A stretch of DNA of 64,000 bases from assembly GCA_039621445.1 (NCBI GenBank), contig CP154955.1, forward strand, positions 4,583,284-4,647,283. The letters are read 5' to 3'. The position numbers and the translations under genes were made by a program. Under the pieces are notes generated by a model, which worked only from the letters and a program-made list of their open reading frames with translations, was not told where the DNA came from and did no database searches. This DNA is from Euglena gracilis (Eukaryota > Euglenida > Euglenophyceae > Euglenales). Shown here piece by piece: positions 52,508-63,125 of this stretch (its first letter is position 1; every line of letters begins with the position of its first letter).

Positions 52508-52999
52508 GGGAAACGTCTCTTTTGGCCCTCGCCACAAGAGGAACCTCCTTGTGACTCCCTGTGCCGCCACAGGTCGCGGGTTGCTTATACTGTGGGTGTA
52601 ATGTACAAAAGAGTGCCGAGTGATCCTTGTTCAAGGTACGGAGGTTAGTGGTTAGAGGAAGATGAGCAAAGGTCACCTTCAATATATATTGGGCGGGGTG
52701 GGGGCGTTTGTATCTCTTTTGCCAGAGGATGGCGTGTTTGTGTCGGGTTTTTGGCTTTTGTGTGTTTTGCTTCTTTCCGCGTCTTTGTGACCCGTTGATT
52801 TGTCTTTGGCTCGGCGTGTGGCTCTGCTCAAGGGGTTACTAGGGGTTACTGAGTTGTGTCTTGTTTGCTCATTTTGTAATCTGACGTTGGGGTGCAAACA
52901 TGGTAGCAGGTGAGAGTTCAATGTTGGTTATTTGGTTGAGAGTTTGTGCCCAAAGGCCTTCAGACAGAATATGGTGAGTGGGCGGAAGATAGGGTGATC

Positions 53000-53560
53000 T
53001 CAGTCTTTGGAAGAATACAAGCTCCAAACGAGCTGTCTGCTGATTTCTCTGATTAGTGTGAAGGACAGGCCTTGCCAAATGTCTGCTTCTGCGGCCCGCC
53101 GTTGCCACCCTTCCCGCTGCCCCAGAAGGGCCTTGAGGAGGGTGGCCATCAAGGAGCGCGCTTCTTGTCCCATGCCCCCATAGCAATCCATGACGAATGG
53201 CATCAACCGCCAGCCCAGTCGTTGGCATGTTGCATCATATTTGGCATGCTTTTCAGCCTCCTGACGTGTTTGCCATTGTGAAAGGCTCTCTGCGCCACCA
53301 CTCCGCTGGGTTCCGTCTCCACCTTTGGTCGTTTGACACCACACAGGACTTTGGCGGATTCACCGGAATTGAGCAGTCTGGACATCCCAGCACGGCGTGC
53401 AAGGTCTTTGAAAGTGACCTTCCTGCTGATGACCTTGGATACCCACGCTGCCACGCCTCTGAAAAACTCATCTGAGACGGGAAGCGGGGGCATCGAAGTG
53501 GACGTGTTTCGCACGGAGCGAAACAAAAATGCAGGGGTGCCATTTGGCACGGGACACTGT
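53000..53560 (-). pseudogene. Fragment resembling the C-terminus of a non-LTR retrotransposon polyprotein
   Basis: Two overlapping minus-strand frames join near 53,340. The first reads VSDEFFRGVAAWVSKVISRK...; the second contains KYDATCQRLGWRLMPFVMDC and YGGMGQEARSLMATLLKALL. The pattern KY-x-x-x-C-x-x-x-GW-x-x-x-PFV-x(4-6)-GG-x-G is familiar from the region after the reverse transcriptase in retrotransposons of algae and oomycetes, which may be an endonuclease-like domain. The reverse transcriptase is absent here, so this is a truncated relic. The assignment rests on motif recognition. Confidence 0.45.
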
Positions 53561-53923
53561 TTCGGATAACAATTTCAGCTGGGTGTCAATGGCCCGCACT
53601 GGACAAATTGCTAGATTGTCCGCCGTGATGATGAGATTTGCCAAAAGTTGTTTGTCTGTTGCTGTAAGTTTTGCCTGATGGTTTTTCATGGCTGCGACGA
53701 TCACCTCGTATGCTTTTCGACCGTCAACCATGCGCGGCTTGAAACTTTCAACCACCAGCCGTTTCAGGACTTCGGCCCTATACGCAGTGGTAAAACCAAG
53801 GCACAGTACGTTCCGACGTTGGACATCCAACGATGTACGTGGAAAACCGTGTTCAAGTCCACGTGATTCGCGCAAAAAAAATGCGATTATAGTGAACACA
53901 TGTACGAAAATGGGGCAACACAC
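53561..53923 (-). pseudogene. Fragment of a small multicopy gene family (KLTATDKQLLANLI type)
   Basis: The open minus-strand frame encodes VVESFKPRMVDGRKAYEVIV, NHQAKLTATDKQLLANLI and a Leu-rich helix. The string NHQPKLSATGQRL in the fragment at 58,207-58,453 is clearly related, and that fragment shares EKAAGWKG...EELIT with the plus-strand piece at 54,045-54,192. Together they outline one family of unknown function present in at least three broken copies. Confidence 0.4.
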
Positions 53924-53989
53924 TTTTTGACAAAAAAAACGTTTTCAAATCACGGTTTTCTGGCAGAAAACCGTGTTCGTCCACGTGTA

Positions 53990-54192
53990 CGGCGTCAAAA
54001 AACGTGTTCACTTTTGGATTTTCGGCCTTCTTTTCCCCTCTGGCAGCGAAGGCTTTGGCGAGAAAGCTGCTGGATGGAAGGGGCATCCATCCAACAACGT
54101 TCTCACTAAGGAGGAATTGATCACGGTGGTGGCAACGGTTGAGGAGAAAAGAACTTTTGTGGACTACGAACACAGTTTCAATTTTGTTTCGT
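53990..54192 (+). pseudogene. Fragment of the EKAAGWKG multicopy family, copy 2
   Basis: Encodes GEKAAGWKGHPSNNVLTKEE and LITVVATVEEK, matching 58,207-58,453 on the opposite strand. It ends at the hairpin that starts at 54,187. Confidence 0.4.
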
Positions 54193-54279
54193 GATCTGAT
54201 CCCGCTTTTTCACCAAAAAACCGGGGGAGCCTTCGGCGCCCCCGGTTTTTTGGTGAAAAAGCGGGATCAGATCACGAAA
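54187..54279. repeat. Large hairpin with TTCG apex
   Basis: Arms of about 41 bp (TTTCGTGATCTGATCCCGC...), near-perfect, apex CCTTCGG. Diverged relative at 59,325-59,421. Confidence 0.9.
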
Positions 54280-54299
54280 ACACTACAGGCCCGGGCCTA

Positions 54300-54415
54300 A
54301 ATCTCGTGGACATTTAATTCGGTTGGACGAAAAACCTCGGGGGAATTAAATCCGGTTAAATTCCTCGACTGTCGGGTGGTCCACGGAATTAATTCCTCCG
54401 AGTATTACTTACCTG
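54300..54415. repeat. TTAATTC word cluster 2
   Basis: TTTAATTCGG, GGAATTAAATCC, GGAATTAATTCC and similar inverted words, as at 47,900-48,010. Confidence 0.5.
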
Positions 54416-54455
54416 AAATAGCGAAAGTATGCGCGTCCTTTTATCCCCCCCACAG

Positions 54456-54658
54456 TTGCACACGTTGTCAGAAACCGATGAAGAAATTTTGGTACCCCAA
54501 TGATAAGAAGGTGCAGCCTGAAGCGGTGCAAGAACTGGTCAAAGCTGCTGAAGAAGTTCATCAAAGATAGGTTTCTGTCCCTTACCAATCAAATGATTTT
54601 TTCCCCACACTCCAGGGCTCCCAAGACTGCAGGCAGCAAAGCTTATGAGAAGAAGTAG
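54456..54658 (+). CDS. Possible terminal exons of an unknown gene
   Basis: After the acceptor-like TTTTATCCCCCCCACAG, an open segment (54,456-54,570) encodes CTRCQKPMKKFWYPNDKK and AVQELVKAAEEVHQR, then TAG. After ACACTCCAG a second segment (54,616-54,658) encodes APKTAGSKAYEKK then TAA/TAG-type stop (TAG). Composition is clearly protein-like, but the phases do not join without including the first stop, so they may be alternative ends or parts of separate genes. Start not found. Confidence 0.35.
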
Positions 54659-55616
54659 CAATGGTTAAATTTAAAGATAAAGAACCTCACAGTGGAAGGT
54701 ATGATCCTGTCGCTTGTTCTGCTTAATTGCTCATTTCCAGTGAAAGTCGGCTGTGTTGATCTTTTCCACTGTTAGCGTGGGAAAATGAATTTTTAATGAA
54801 AAGTCTGTGGCTGTTGCATAAAATGTCTGTGGCATGCATCTGTGGAATCATATGCTTTTTTAGTGCAACGTTCTGTCTTTCTGTGTGTATTTTCATCATT
54901 CGTGGCCAACATCTCATCACAGTTGACACACATTGACTGTGTGTGTTGTTGACACTTGTTAAAAGCTGGGGAACAGTGCAATTGTTTGTTTGGATGCATG
55001 TGTTTTCATCAGGTGAATTGAGAGAAGCTGAAGAACAGAAGCTGAAGGAAGGCAGGTAAAAAATGTTTTGTAACTGCTGCAGTGCAATTTTTTTTGTAAC
55101 GTGGCGACTTTTTTCCTGCTGCATTGTTGTGTTTTGCAAATGTGTCCCTAGAATTTCCTGTGTGTGAAAAGTTCCTGCGTCTGAAAAGTTCAATTTTGCA
55201 TGCAGTGGCCATTGAATCCATTTTGCACCAGTGGCCTGAAAAGGCCCTGGGCTAGCAAAGGCCCTGACAGCATTTTGTTTTTCTTGTGGATGCCAATTTT
55301 CCACTCAACTTATTTTCCACCAGTGGCCAGTTTGGGGGCTGTCACAGGTGGCCCAATTTTGGTGATGGGGGGGGGGGCTGTCACAGGTGGTGGCCAGTTT
55401 GGTGCCAGGTTGTTTGGCCAGTTCGGTGCCACAGGGCTCAGCAAAAAGGGTTTTCTGCACAAAGGAACGGGGAAATGAAAAGAAGTCAGAAAGGACTTTG
55501 GTTTTCTCTGCGCGTCCGGAACCGACACAAAAAAAGGAGAGAAAGCATCACCAATTTATAGCAAGCGACGTCACTGTGCAGCCGAAGATTAAAAAAAAAA
55601 CTGCGAAAAACCGGGC
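54659..55616. other. Stretch without supported genes
   Basis: TG-rich DNA and GTGGCCAGTTTGG-like repeats at 55,320-55,430. The 193-codon minus frame here lacks convincing features. Confidence 0.3.
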
Positions 55617-55775
55617 GACCGGATTTAATTCCCCGACTGGCGGGGGCTCACCGGATTAAATTCCTTGCGGTTTAATTCCTGACGTATTTAATGTACTTGC
55701 GGTTTGCGCCCGGGCCTGTATACAGAAACCGTGTTAAGTCCACAATGTACACCGGCCGTGAAAACCGTGTTCAGT
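55617..55775. repeat. TTAATTCC words and GTGTTAAGTCCACAATGTACA repeat
   Basis: TTAATTCC words (55,617-55,690), then AACCGTGTTAAGTCCAC and GTGAAAACCGTGTTCAGTCC. The latter block recurs at 50,165-50,205, 53,845-53,865 and 57,527-57,565. Confidence 0.6.
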
Positions 55776-55787
55776 CCACGTGTTCGA

Positions 55788-56010
55788 CAGGTTCGACAGC
55801 CACCCCCCCCCCCTGGTGGTCGGACCCCCTCGGCACAGCAAAATGGGGACCCCCCCCTCGTCAGCCGACCCCCTCGGCACGGCATGCCAAATCATACCAA
55901 TGAATTTTCCTTTGGGAAATTCCGGCTGTCCGCCACGGTGGACCCCCCCCCCTGGGGGACTGACCCCCTCGGCACAGCAAAATGGGTGACCCCCACGGCA
56001 CGGCAAATTC
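55788..56010. repeat. Dispersed repeat with CCCCTCGGCACGGCATGCC, copy 2
   Basis: Direct copy of 46,643-46,890. Confidence 0.85.
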
Positions 56011-56164
56011 CAGGTGTGTCCTAAGATATGAATTTTTTCGCCAAAAATTCCGCCTTGGTGATTCCTAATTTTGCCACCAAAAATGTGGTGTTCCCCCGTG
56101 ACCCCCCCCCCCCCGTGACCCCCCCGTGACCCCTCCCGTGACCCGAACCACCACCATAGGGATA

Positions 56165-56415
56165 TACCCTCACCCCCCCCCCTCAAAGTGGCCACCCTCC
56201 ATGCACCGTGGGGCCCCAAAATGGCCACTCTAGAAGGGGGGACACTTTGGGAGGGGTCAAGTTTTGGCCTTGGCGCCAAAGGAAAATGGCCACTTTGGGG
56301 GGGGGGAACCTGAAATTTGCCAAAATTTTTGGCCACTTTGGGGGGGGGGGAACCTGAAATTTGCCAAAAATTTTGGCCACTTTGGGGGGAGGGACACTTT
56401 GAGGGGGGGGTGAGG
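56165..56415. repeat. C-run TCAAAGTGGCC ... GGCCACTTTG G-run module
   Basis: Opens CCCTCACCCCCCC then TCAAAGTGGCCACC. GGCCACTTTGGGGGG recurs three times and it closes ACACTTTGAGGGGGG then GTGAGGG, mirroring the start. Confidence 0.85.
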
Positions 56416-56420
56416 GTAGG

Positions 56421-56572
<152 letters not shown>

Positions 56573-56770
56573 CCCCCCCTAATTGACCCCCCCCCAATTG
56601 ACCAAACGCCCCGGGGAAAATTTTTTCAACCCCCTAATTGACTGCCCGGGGGGGATTCTGTGCTGAAGCATCCCCTTGACGGTACCCCCCCTAATTGACG
56701 CCCCCCCCCCTAATTGACCAAAAGGGGGGTCCCGTGGAGAGGTCCCACGGTCAATTAGGGGGGGGGGTAG
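56573..56770. repeat. C-run TAATTGACC ... GGTCAATTA G-run module
   Basis: CCCCCCTAATTGACC occurs in several variants and closes with GGTCAATTAGGGGGG. Confidence 0.8.
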
Positions 56771-57289
56771 ATAGATATGTTATAGGAGACTAGGCACAGC
56801 GGGGGGGGGCTGAGGGGGGGGGCTGAGGGGGGGGGGCGAGCGGCCGCGCGGGGGGGAGGCGGGGGAGGGGTCCGAGGGCGGCCGCGCGGGCGGCGCGCAT
56901 CCTGAAATTGGTCATTTTCGGGTCCAAAAAGTGGACATTTTTTGCCATTTTTGGTCCATTTTTGACCCAAAAAGTGCTTTTTTGGCCGCGAGCAGAGTGC
57001 GCGGCCCCCAAATTTGCCATTTCATGTCCGAAAATGGTCATTTTTGGTCATTTTTGGGCCTCCAAAAAGTCGCGATTTTTTCACAAATTTTTTTTTCTTG
57101 GCTATGCTAAGCACAGTGGGGGGAGGGGGGGTCCAGGGGGGGAGAGCGGCCGCGCGGGCGGCCGCGCAGGGGGGGGGGAGGGGGGGACCCGGACCCCCCC
57201 GAGCGGCGCTCCTTGCCTCCATAGGTGTGTGTATATGTATACCTATAGATTTACCTGTATCTCTAAGTATAGTTTTCTCACCTCCTATA

Positions 57290-57525
57290 TCTCCTATATC
57301 TCATATATGTCTGGTAATAAAAGGATTTTCAGGGAAAAGACGTTTCAATGCTTGATTTCCACCAAGGCTGCATTAGATTTCCAAGAGAACACAGGGGGTG
57401 GTCAAAAAGTGTCCGACCATAACTTCGCTGAACCGAATTATGGCAAATGTCCGCACAACCCCCGGGATCCGGCGACCAAACTCCGTCCAAAATTTTCCGG
57501 CAATTAAAGCCCGATAAAATTGAAA
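57290..57525. repeat. 240-bp dispersed repeat, copy 2
   Basis: Direct copy of 49,910-50,155 with few substitutions. Confidence 0.85.
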
Positions 57526-57526
57526 C

Positions 57527-57670
57527 CGTGTTAAGTCCACGATGTACACCGGCCGTGAAAACCGTGTTCAGTTTCCGTACAATGTACACGTGTTACCAAA
57601 TGGAGTTAACACGTTTTCCGTACAATGTACACGTGTTACAAACACGGTACATTTGCATTGTACCGTGTTG
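57527..57670. repeat. GTACACGTGTTAC / AACACGGTACA words
   Basis: Repeated TTTCCGTACAATGTACACGT and a palindrome-like AACACGGTACATTTGCATTG. Same words as the minisatellite at 58,912-59,215. Confidence 0.75.
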
Positions 57671-57814
57671 TGAATGAAAAATATTTTTTGAATGAAAAAT
57701 ATTCTGCAGGGTTGCGGCATAACCAGAATGCATGGAACAATGGACATACTGGTGAACGGAAGCAAGAAGCAACGCAGCGGCGGGAAGTTGGCATATTGTG
57801 GGGGGGGGGAGGGT

Positions 57815-57910
57815 AAACCCCCCCCCTAATAAGTGCACGGGTGCGCGCATTTTAAGGACGTAGTTTCGGACCCCAAGGGGTGTGCACTTATTAGGGCAGT
57901 GCGCACTTTT
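57815..57910. repeat. C-run TAATAAGTGCAC ... GTGCACTTATTA module, part 1
   Basis: Opens CCCCCCTAATAAGTGCACGG and continues with GTGCACTTATTAGGGCAG and GCGCACTTTTTAGG. Confidence 0.75.
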
Positions 57911-58094
57911 TAGGACAAAGCCGAAAATACTCATGTTTCCCCCACTCTTTTTCAATTTTCCCCATATTTTGAAATTTCAAGCAACGACTCAAGTGATTAT
58001 GTGTCAAATTTGGGCTTGGACGATAGAAATAGTTGGTCTGAGAAAGACAATTCTGAGAATTGTGTGTGCTTTCCGACCTGAGATGTAGCAGTAA

Positions 58095-58215
58095 TTTCTC
58101 CTTTGGGGGGGGGTGCGCACTTTTTAGGGAGGTAGTTTCGGACCCCTGGGGGGTGCGCACTTATTAGGGCACTGCGCACAATTAGGGCACTGCGCACTTA
58201 TTAGGGGGGGTTTAC
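58095..58215. repeat. GTGCGCACTTATTAGGG module, part 2
   Basis: Four GCGCAC(T)TTATTAGGG-type words, closing GCACTTATTAGGGGGG. Shares GGTAGTTTCGGACCCC with part 1. Confidence 0.75.
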
Positions 58216-58453
58216 GCAGACGCTGGCCTGTGGCTGAAAGTTTGGGTTGATGGTTATTCATGTGATTTTCCTCAACCGTGGACACCAGTGTTATCAATTC
58301 CTCCTCAATGAGAACGGTGCTGGATGGATCCCCCTTCCATCCCGCAGCCTTCTCGTCCATAGCTTTGGTCACCATAGGGGCAAAGACAGCAAGGAATTTG
58401 GGGAATTGAGAAGCAGAGGAGGTCACAATTGGACGTCCATCGCGGTCTGACAC
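58207..58453 (-). pseudogene. Fragment of the EKAAGWKG multicopy family, copy 3
   Basis: The minus-strand frame encodes SQFPKFLAVFAPMVTKAMDE, AAGWKGDPSSTVLIEEELIT and NHQPKLSATGQRL before the family match ends at the C/G module. A frame continues upstream to about 58,700 with weaker support. Confidence 0.4.
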
Positions 58454-58568
58454 TTTTTACAAAAAAAACAAGGGCATTGAGGTCTGTACGGAAAGACAAA
58501 ACAGGCATGGAATGAACCCGAAAATCTGTTCCAGCTCTCCGTACGGGCAGCAATGCAGGCGAGTTGTT

Positions 58569-58596
58569 GCTCGGGTGTTGCGTACAACACCCGAGC
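58569..58596. repeat. Short perfect palindrome
   Basis: GCTCGGGTGTTG, spacer CGTA (itself part of a palindrome), CAACACCCGAGC. Confidence 0.85.
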
Positions 58597-58911
58597 ATCA
58601 ATGCACCAGCGGGCCCACCACAAAAACCGTCGTCCAACGTGGCGTGTTGTACCCCATGTGCTGCGCAAACCCCCATGTATTCTGTAAAACAATTCAGGGT
58701 AGCCATGCGGTCGCAACGGTAATCTTCTGATGAGACCAGATCTGGGGGGGGGGTTCGCCAAGCAAAGCATCAACATCCTTGGATGGAGATTTCACCTTTG
58801 GAGGGCTTCCACAAACTGCTTAACAGTGGGAGGGGCAGGCACATGGGCCTCAGCGAGGTTAGCCAGGCGCAACATGGATGTGAAGGGTGTTAAGGCGTTT
58901 TTGTAACACGT

Positions 58912-59215
58912 TACAGTGCAATGTACACGTGTTACCAAAAAGTGTAAACACGCTTTCCATACAATTTACACATGTTACCAATAGTAAACACACTTTCCTG
59001 CAGTGTACACATGTTACCAAAAAGAGTAAACACGCTTTCCGTACAATGTACACGTGCTACCAAAAGAGTAAACACGCTTTCCTGCAGTGTACACATGTTA
59101 CCAAAAAGAGTAAACACACTTGCCGTACAATGTACACGTGTTACAAACACGGTACATTTGCAGTGTACCGTGTTTGTAACACGGTACAATTGCAATGTAC
59201 CAAGGTACCCCATTT
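58912..59215. repeat. GTACA(A/C)...GTTACCAAAAAGAGTAAACACG minisatellite
   Basis: Five to six units of about 44-60 bp with TACACGTGTTACCAAAA and AGTAAACACGCTTTCC. It ends in nested palindromic words AACACGGTACA...TGTACCGTGTT. Confidence 0.85.
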
Positions 59216-59324
59216 TTGTACACGTGTTTACTACAATCGCCATTTTTTGCGCGAATCACATGGACTTGAACACGGTTTTTCACTTCCGGTGTACATCGTG
59301 GACTCTTAACACGGTTTCAACATT

Positions 59325-59421
59325 GTTTCGTGTTCCGATCCCGCTTTTTTACCAGGAAATACAGGGGCGCCTTCGGCGCCCCCGGGTTTTCTGGTAAAAG
59401 AGCGGGATCAGAACACGAAAC
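59325..59421. repeat. Large imperfect hairpin with TTCG apex
   Basis: Arms of about 42 bp starting GTTTCGTGTTCCGATCCCGC, apex GGCGCCTTCGGCGCC. Its left flank (GTGGACTCTTAACACGGTTT) resembles that of 54,187-54,279. Confidence 0.85.
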
Positions 59422-59574
59422 ACCTTATAAAAACCACGGCACCGCGTTGCCCACTTCTGGCAATACTCATCCCGAGGAGATAGGTTAAAAAAATTGACAG
59501 TGGGGAAAAAACCCGTAAAAAAAACTGTCCACTGCCTTTTTTGTGTCTCATTCTGCACCCCGCTCCCAGCCACA

Positions 59575-59700
59575 CAATTTTTTACCGACCCCCCGGGGGG
59601 GGGTCACTCCACTTTTCAAAAAAAGCCAGTCAGTCACTTTTTTTTTTCCGGGAAACCATCCAGTCACTACCCCCCCCCCAGGGGGGGGTCCGCCCATAGT
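59575..59700. repeat. GGTCACT/CAGTCACT module, copy 2
   Basis: Same order of words as 29,500-29,620, with C-run/G-run junctions. Confidence 0.7.
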
Positions 59701-60029
59701 GGGCCGGCCTGTTTTTTTTTTTGACGTGGTTTTTTTGTTTTTTTAATTCTAACAATGTTTTTTTAAAAAAACAAAAAAATGCCCAGTGGGTTTTGCACGG
59801 AAAATTTTTTGAATGCACATTTTCTGATACGAAAACTGTGTTCAGAACGCCGGTTCGGGCGGCCAGAACGCTGGAACACGGCTTCACGCCCGAACCGGCG
59901 TTCTGAACACAGTTGTTGAAACCGTGGATTAGGGGCTCTGGCTTCACGCCCAAACCGGCGTTCAAGGAATCACGGCCAATTTCGGCCTAAATACCCATTT
60001 TTGGAACCTTTTTGAGCATTTTTGACCTC

Positions 60030-60460
60030 CTTTGGGCGAAGGGCCATGTCGATCGGCCGATTGAAGTTTTCACAAATGTGATGCCATGTTGCCCATCAAT
60101 CGAAATCTCTTCTCAAGGGCTTTTGACAGATCGCCACAAGATTCAGCAATAATGCACACGGCGCTTGTTTTCAGTGATCGTGTGTTTCAAAATTTGACAT
60201 CCTAATTTGTGAAATCCCACACCTCAGGTGCCATACAGCATATCAATTGAAAGCTCTCCCCATGAGCTTTCATTTGTACCCTCAAAACTCAGCCACACTG
60301 CACAGCGCCCTGAAAATCGCTGATCGCATGTTCCGACCCTTTTCGCAAATTCTAAAATACACTGTTCATATGCCATGTTGCCCCTTGTTTGAAAGTTCTT
60401 CTCAAGGGCTTTCAGCAGATGGCCTTAGATTTCAGCCGTGCTGCATGGTATTATATTTCA
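60030..60460. repeat. Diverged tandem duplication
   Basis: GCCATGTTGCCC and TTCTCAAGGGCTTT(C/T)(A/G)ACAG recur about 310 bp apart (near 60,083-60,130 and 60,372-60,420). The long plus-strand open frame across it has no recognisable domain. Confidence 0.5.
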
Positions 60461-60686
60461 CAAAATTGCCAAATTTGGCCAAATGGAAATTGTTGCACAA
60501 AATACCCCAATTTCTGGCCAAATACCCCCCAAAAACTGCTCTGATTGCCACATGTCTAAACACCATTTTGGACACTTTTTGGCACTTTTTATTTTGGGTC
60601 CCCTGGACGCCGTCTTCCCGCCCGAACCGGCGTCCTGAACGCCGGTTCGGGCGTGAAGCCAGAGCCCCAATACACGGTTTCTACAC

Positions 60687-60784
60687 ACAAATTGTGGCTG
60701 AGCCCAGATTTCAGCCTGAAAACGTGTTCAGCAGGGGGGCCCCCGAAGGGATGCCAAGAAGCCGAAGGTTGACCCCCTTCATGG
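60687..60784. repeat. Half hairpin fused to a scrap of the PHD gene
   Basis: 60,687-60,750 is one arm and the apex of the hairpin family (ACAAATTGTGGCTGAGCC...). The sequence then switches to GATGCCAAGAAGCCGAAGGT..., identical to 35,221-35,255 within the PHD gene. A third, truncated member of the PHD-element family. Confidence 0.85.
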
Positions 60785-60819
60785 GGCTCATCTCAAGGTG
60801 TGGGCGCAAGTCGATTGGG

Positions 60820-60910
60820 TGGCCGGCCCGACTAGTCGAATCGACTAGGGTCGGTCCGACTTTGGGCGCAGTCGGGCCGACTTTGGGCGGTCGAGCCGAC
60901 CAAGGTTGGG
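60820..60910. repeat. GTCGGGCCGAC/GACTAGTC words
   Basis: Palindromic words related to the GGTCGGGCCGACC clusters. Partner GAGCCGACTAGTCGGACC at 62,155-62,175. Confidence 0.6.
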
Positions 60911-61254
60911 TTTTGTTTTTGTATTTTTGGGGGGGTCCCAAAATCGGCCCAAAAATTTTGGGGGGGTACCCAAAAATCAAATTTTTGGGTCTCCGTTGAC
61001 GATGAGAGAAAACCATGGGAAAACAATGGTCGACATCCGCAAAGTCACGAAGGGGCTGTCGCTCAGAGTTGTCCTGAACACACCCCGCCTGCTTGAAACA
61101 CTTTCTGGCGGTTTACTTTTCAGTAGTCAGACCATCCCCCACCCAGTTAGTCCAGTTAGTTTAGTTAGTACAATTCTGGATCCTGAAATTTTTTGGGGCC
61201 ACAAGGCCTTTCAAAATGCCCCAAAATGCAATTTTCTGTTCGAGAGATGTAAAA

Positions 61255-61620
61255 CCCCCCAAATAATACCCCCCGGGGTAATATTTTCTCGCCTGAAGTC
61301 CTGGCCCGAGGGGGGGGGGTATTATTTCCCAAAAATTTTCCAAAATTTTTGAAGTTCCGTAGTGCCAAAACCCCCCTTTGGGATCATTTTTTTTGTACTT
61401 TCTCATGAAATTTAGCGTTTCTTGGAGGCCAGATAATCCAGAAAAATCGATTTTTTTTCGTAATTTATTGTCAGAGATTGTGATTTTTACCTACATTTTC
61501 AGGTCAAAAATCCGGGCTTTCGGCCCGAAACTGGGGGAGGGGGGTATTATTTTCGTGGCCGAAGTCGTACCCCGGGGGGGGGGGTATTATTTGGGGGGGG
61601 ATTATTTGGGGGGAGGGTTT
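61255..61620. repeat. C-tract/AAATAATAC module, copy 2
   Basis: Inverted copy of 113-500, including the core near 61,400-61,520 and both sets of words. Divergence is moderate. Confidence 0.8.
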
Positions 61621-61811
61621 ACAATGATCACACCCCCCCCCCCAATCAGAGGCCACAATTCTGGAGGGCATGATTTTCCCTCCGAAAATAACAGTCTGGA
61701 TTCCAACGGTCACCCCCCTTATCAGAATCCACAATTTTGTTGTACCATTCCCCCCCCCCCAGTGTATAAACACTGGCCTTGTATAAGCACTGCCCCCCCC
61801 GGTGCGCTTCC

Positions 61812-61885
61812 ATCCTTTTGGACGTGTTGGACAGGAATCCTGCTTTGCACGCGGGGTCGGTGGTTCGATCCCGGCTGCAGCCCCA
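61812..61885 (+). tRNA. tRNA-Ala(TGC)-like sequence, degenerate 5' half
   Basis: CCTGC-TTTGCAC-GCGGG (61,839-61,855) forms a 5-bp anticodon stem (one G-T pair) with a 7-base loop, T33, anticodon TGC and A37. A T-arm with the Pol III B-box GGTTCGATCCC (61,862-61,872) follows, then CAGCCCCA. The anticodon and T arms resemble bacterial or plastid-type tRNA-Ala(TGC). The 5' acceptor strand and D arm do not pair properly, so this is likely a tRNA pseudogene or the head of a tRNA-derived SINE rather than a working gene. Confidence 0.5.
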
Positions 61886-62339
61886 GGGATTACCCGGGGT
61901 GGGTCCAGCCGGACTCCCCCGGAGGGCCCAGAGGGGGGTAAGATATACTTTTGGGCGCCGCAGGCGCAGAAAATTTTGAAAAAAATGGCTTTTCTTGGCC
62001 AAAATCGGCCTTTTTTAGGTAGTTAGGGGTTAGGGGTAAAATTTTTCAAAGAGGGGGTCCCAAAAATACAAATTTTTGGTGTTTTTGGGGGGGGTACCCA
62101 AAAAACAAAAATTTGGGGGGGGGACCCAAAACCCAAAACCCAAAACCCAACCTTGAGCCGACTAGTCGGACCGACCGCCCAACACGGTCATTACCCCCCT
62201 ATATTTTATTTTTAAGCCCCCCCCCCCCAGGCATGAAAACGGTCAAAAACGTACTGCAGCGTTGGAAATGAACGATGGAAACCCCCGATTGAATCCCCTT
62301 TTGTGTGCGAGGGGGGGCTCCCACCCCCCCGGACGCCCC

Positions 62340-62500
62340 ACCCCGGCCAAAATAACAAAATCCCCTTGCGTGCGCGAGGCAAGGATGGCCAAAACGCGCA
62401 AAATAACAGAATCCCCTTGTGTGTGCAGGGCAAGAATGGCCAAAACGCGCAATATAGCAAAATCTCCTTGTGTGTGCAAAGGTAACGACAGCCAAAGCGC
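62340..62500. repeat. GTGTGCAGGGCAAGAATGGCC tandem units
   Basis: Three to four units of about 55 bp (CCCCTTGTGTGTGCAGGGCA, CCAAAACGCGCA), related to 30,961-31,140 and 33,250-33,425. Confidence 0.8.
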
Positions 62501-62729
62501 GCACACTAATTGCCGAAACAGGCAATTTCAAAAATGGCCTCCTTAAAAATCAGAATGACAAACTGTTTGAAGAAAGGGCCTGGTTTGAAAAGAAAATCAG
62601 TTTCGCTCCATTTAAAACAGAATTGCGAGAAATAAAGCTCAAATGAAAACAAAATGAAAAAATAAAAAAATAAATAATAATAATAAGAAAATTTAAAGAA
62701 ACCTATAAAAAGAGATTGGAGGGAATAAG

Positions 62730-63125
62730 ATTCATTGAAGGGAAAGTTTCAAAAGAAGGTATATACATGAAGGAGGTCCAGGGGGTCTTTAGAGCCTGGT
62801 GCATCAGTGCCGGGAAATCAAAAAAACTAAGATTGGTTTTTATGTAAAAAAAAAAAGTCTCAACCCCAATGATTTTGTTTTATTTCCGGGTCTACCGCAC
62901 AAACAAACTTGTTAAAAAAAAGCGAATCGCAGAGGGCGAATAAGACCTCATTGAAGGAAAGTTTTTTTCAAAGAACGGTATATTACCATGAAGGAGGGTT
63001 CCAGGGGGGTCTTAGGCAGCCTGGCATTCCAAGTTGCCGGGAGGAAATCAAAAAAAAAACTCAAGATTGGCTTTTTTATATATATAAAAAAAGAGTCTCA
63101 ACCTCCAATGATTTTTTTTGATTTC
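62730..63125. repeat. Tandem duplication of a 160-180-bp unit
   Basis: 62,730-62,885 and 62,945-63,125 share TTCATTGAAGG, ATGAAGGAGG, CCGGGA(GG)AAATCAAAAAA and CAACC(T)CCAATGATTTT in order, with many small indels. Confidence 0.8.

Noticed and set aside
54723-55304. 193-codon minus-strand ORF
   Set aside because: Open by chance in TG-rich DNA; composition lacks domains and has many Gln/Asn/His tracts from AC-rich triplets.
58912-59215. Possible CRISPR array
   Set aside because: Units of variable length without distinct spacers, in eukaryotic repeat DNA; a minisatellite explains it.
60247-60999. 250-codon plus-strand ORF
   Set aside because: Runs through a diverged duplication, the hairpin half and the PHD scrap, so it cannot be a single real gene.
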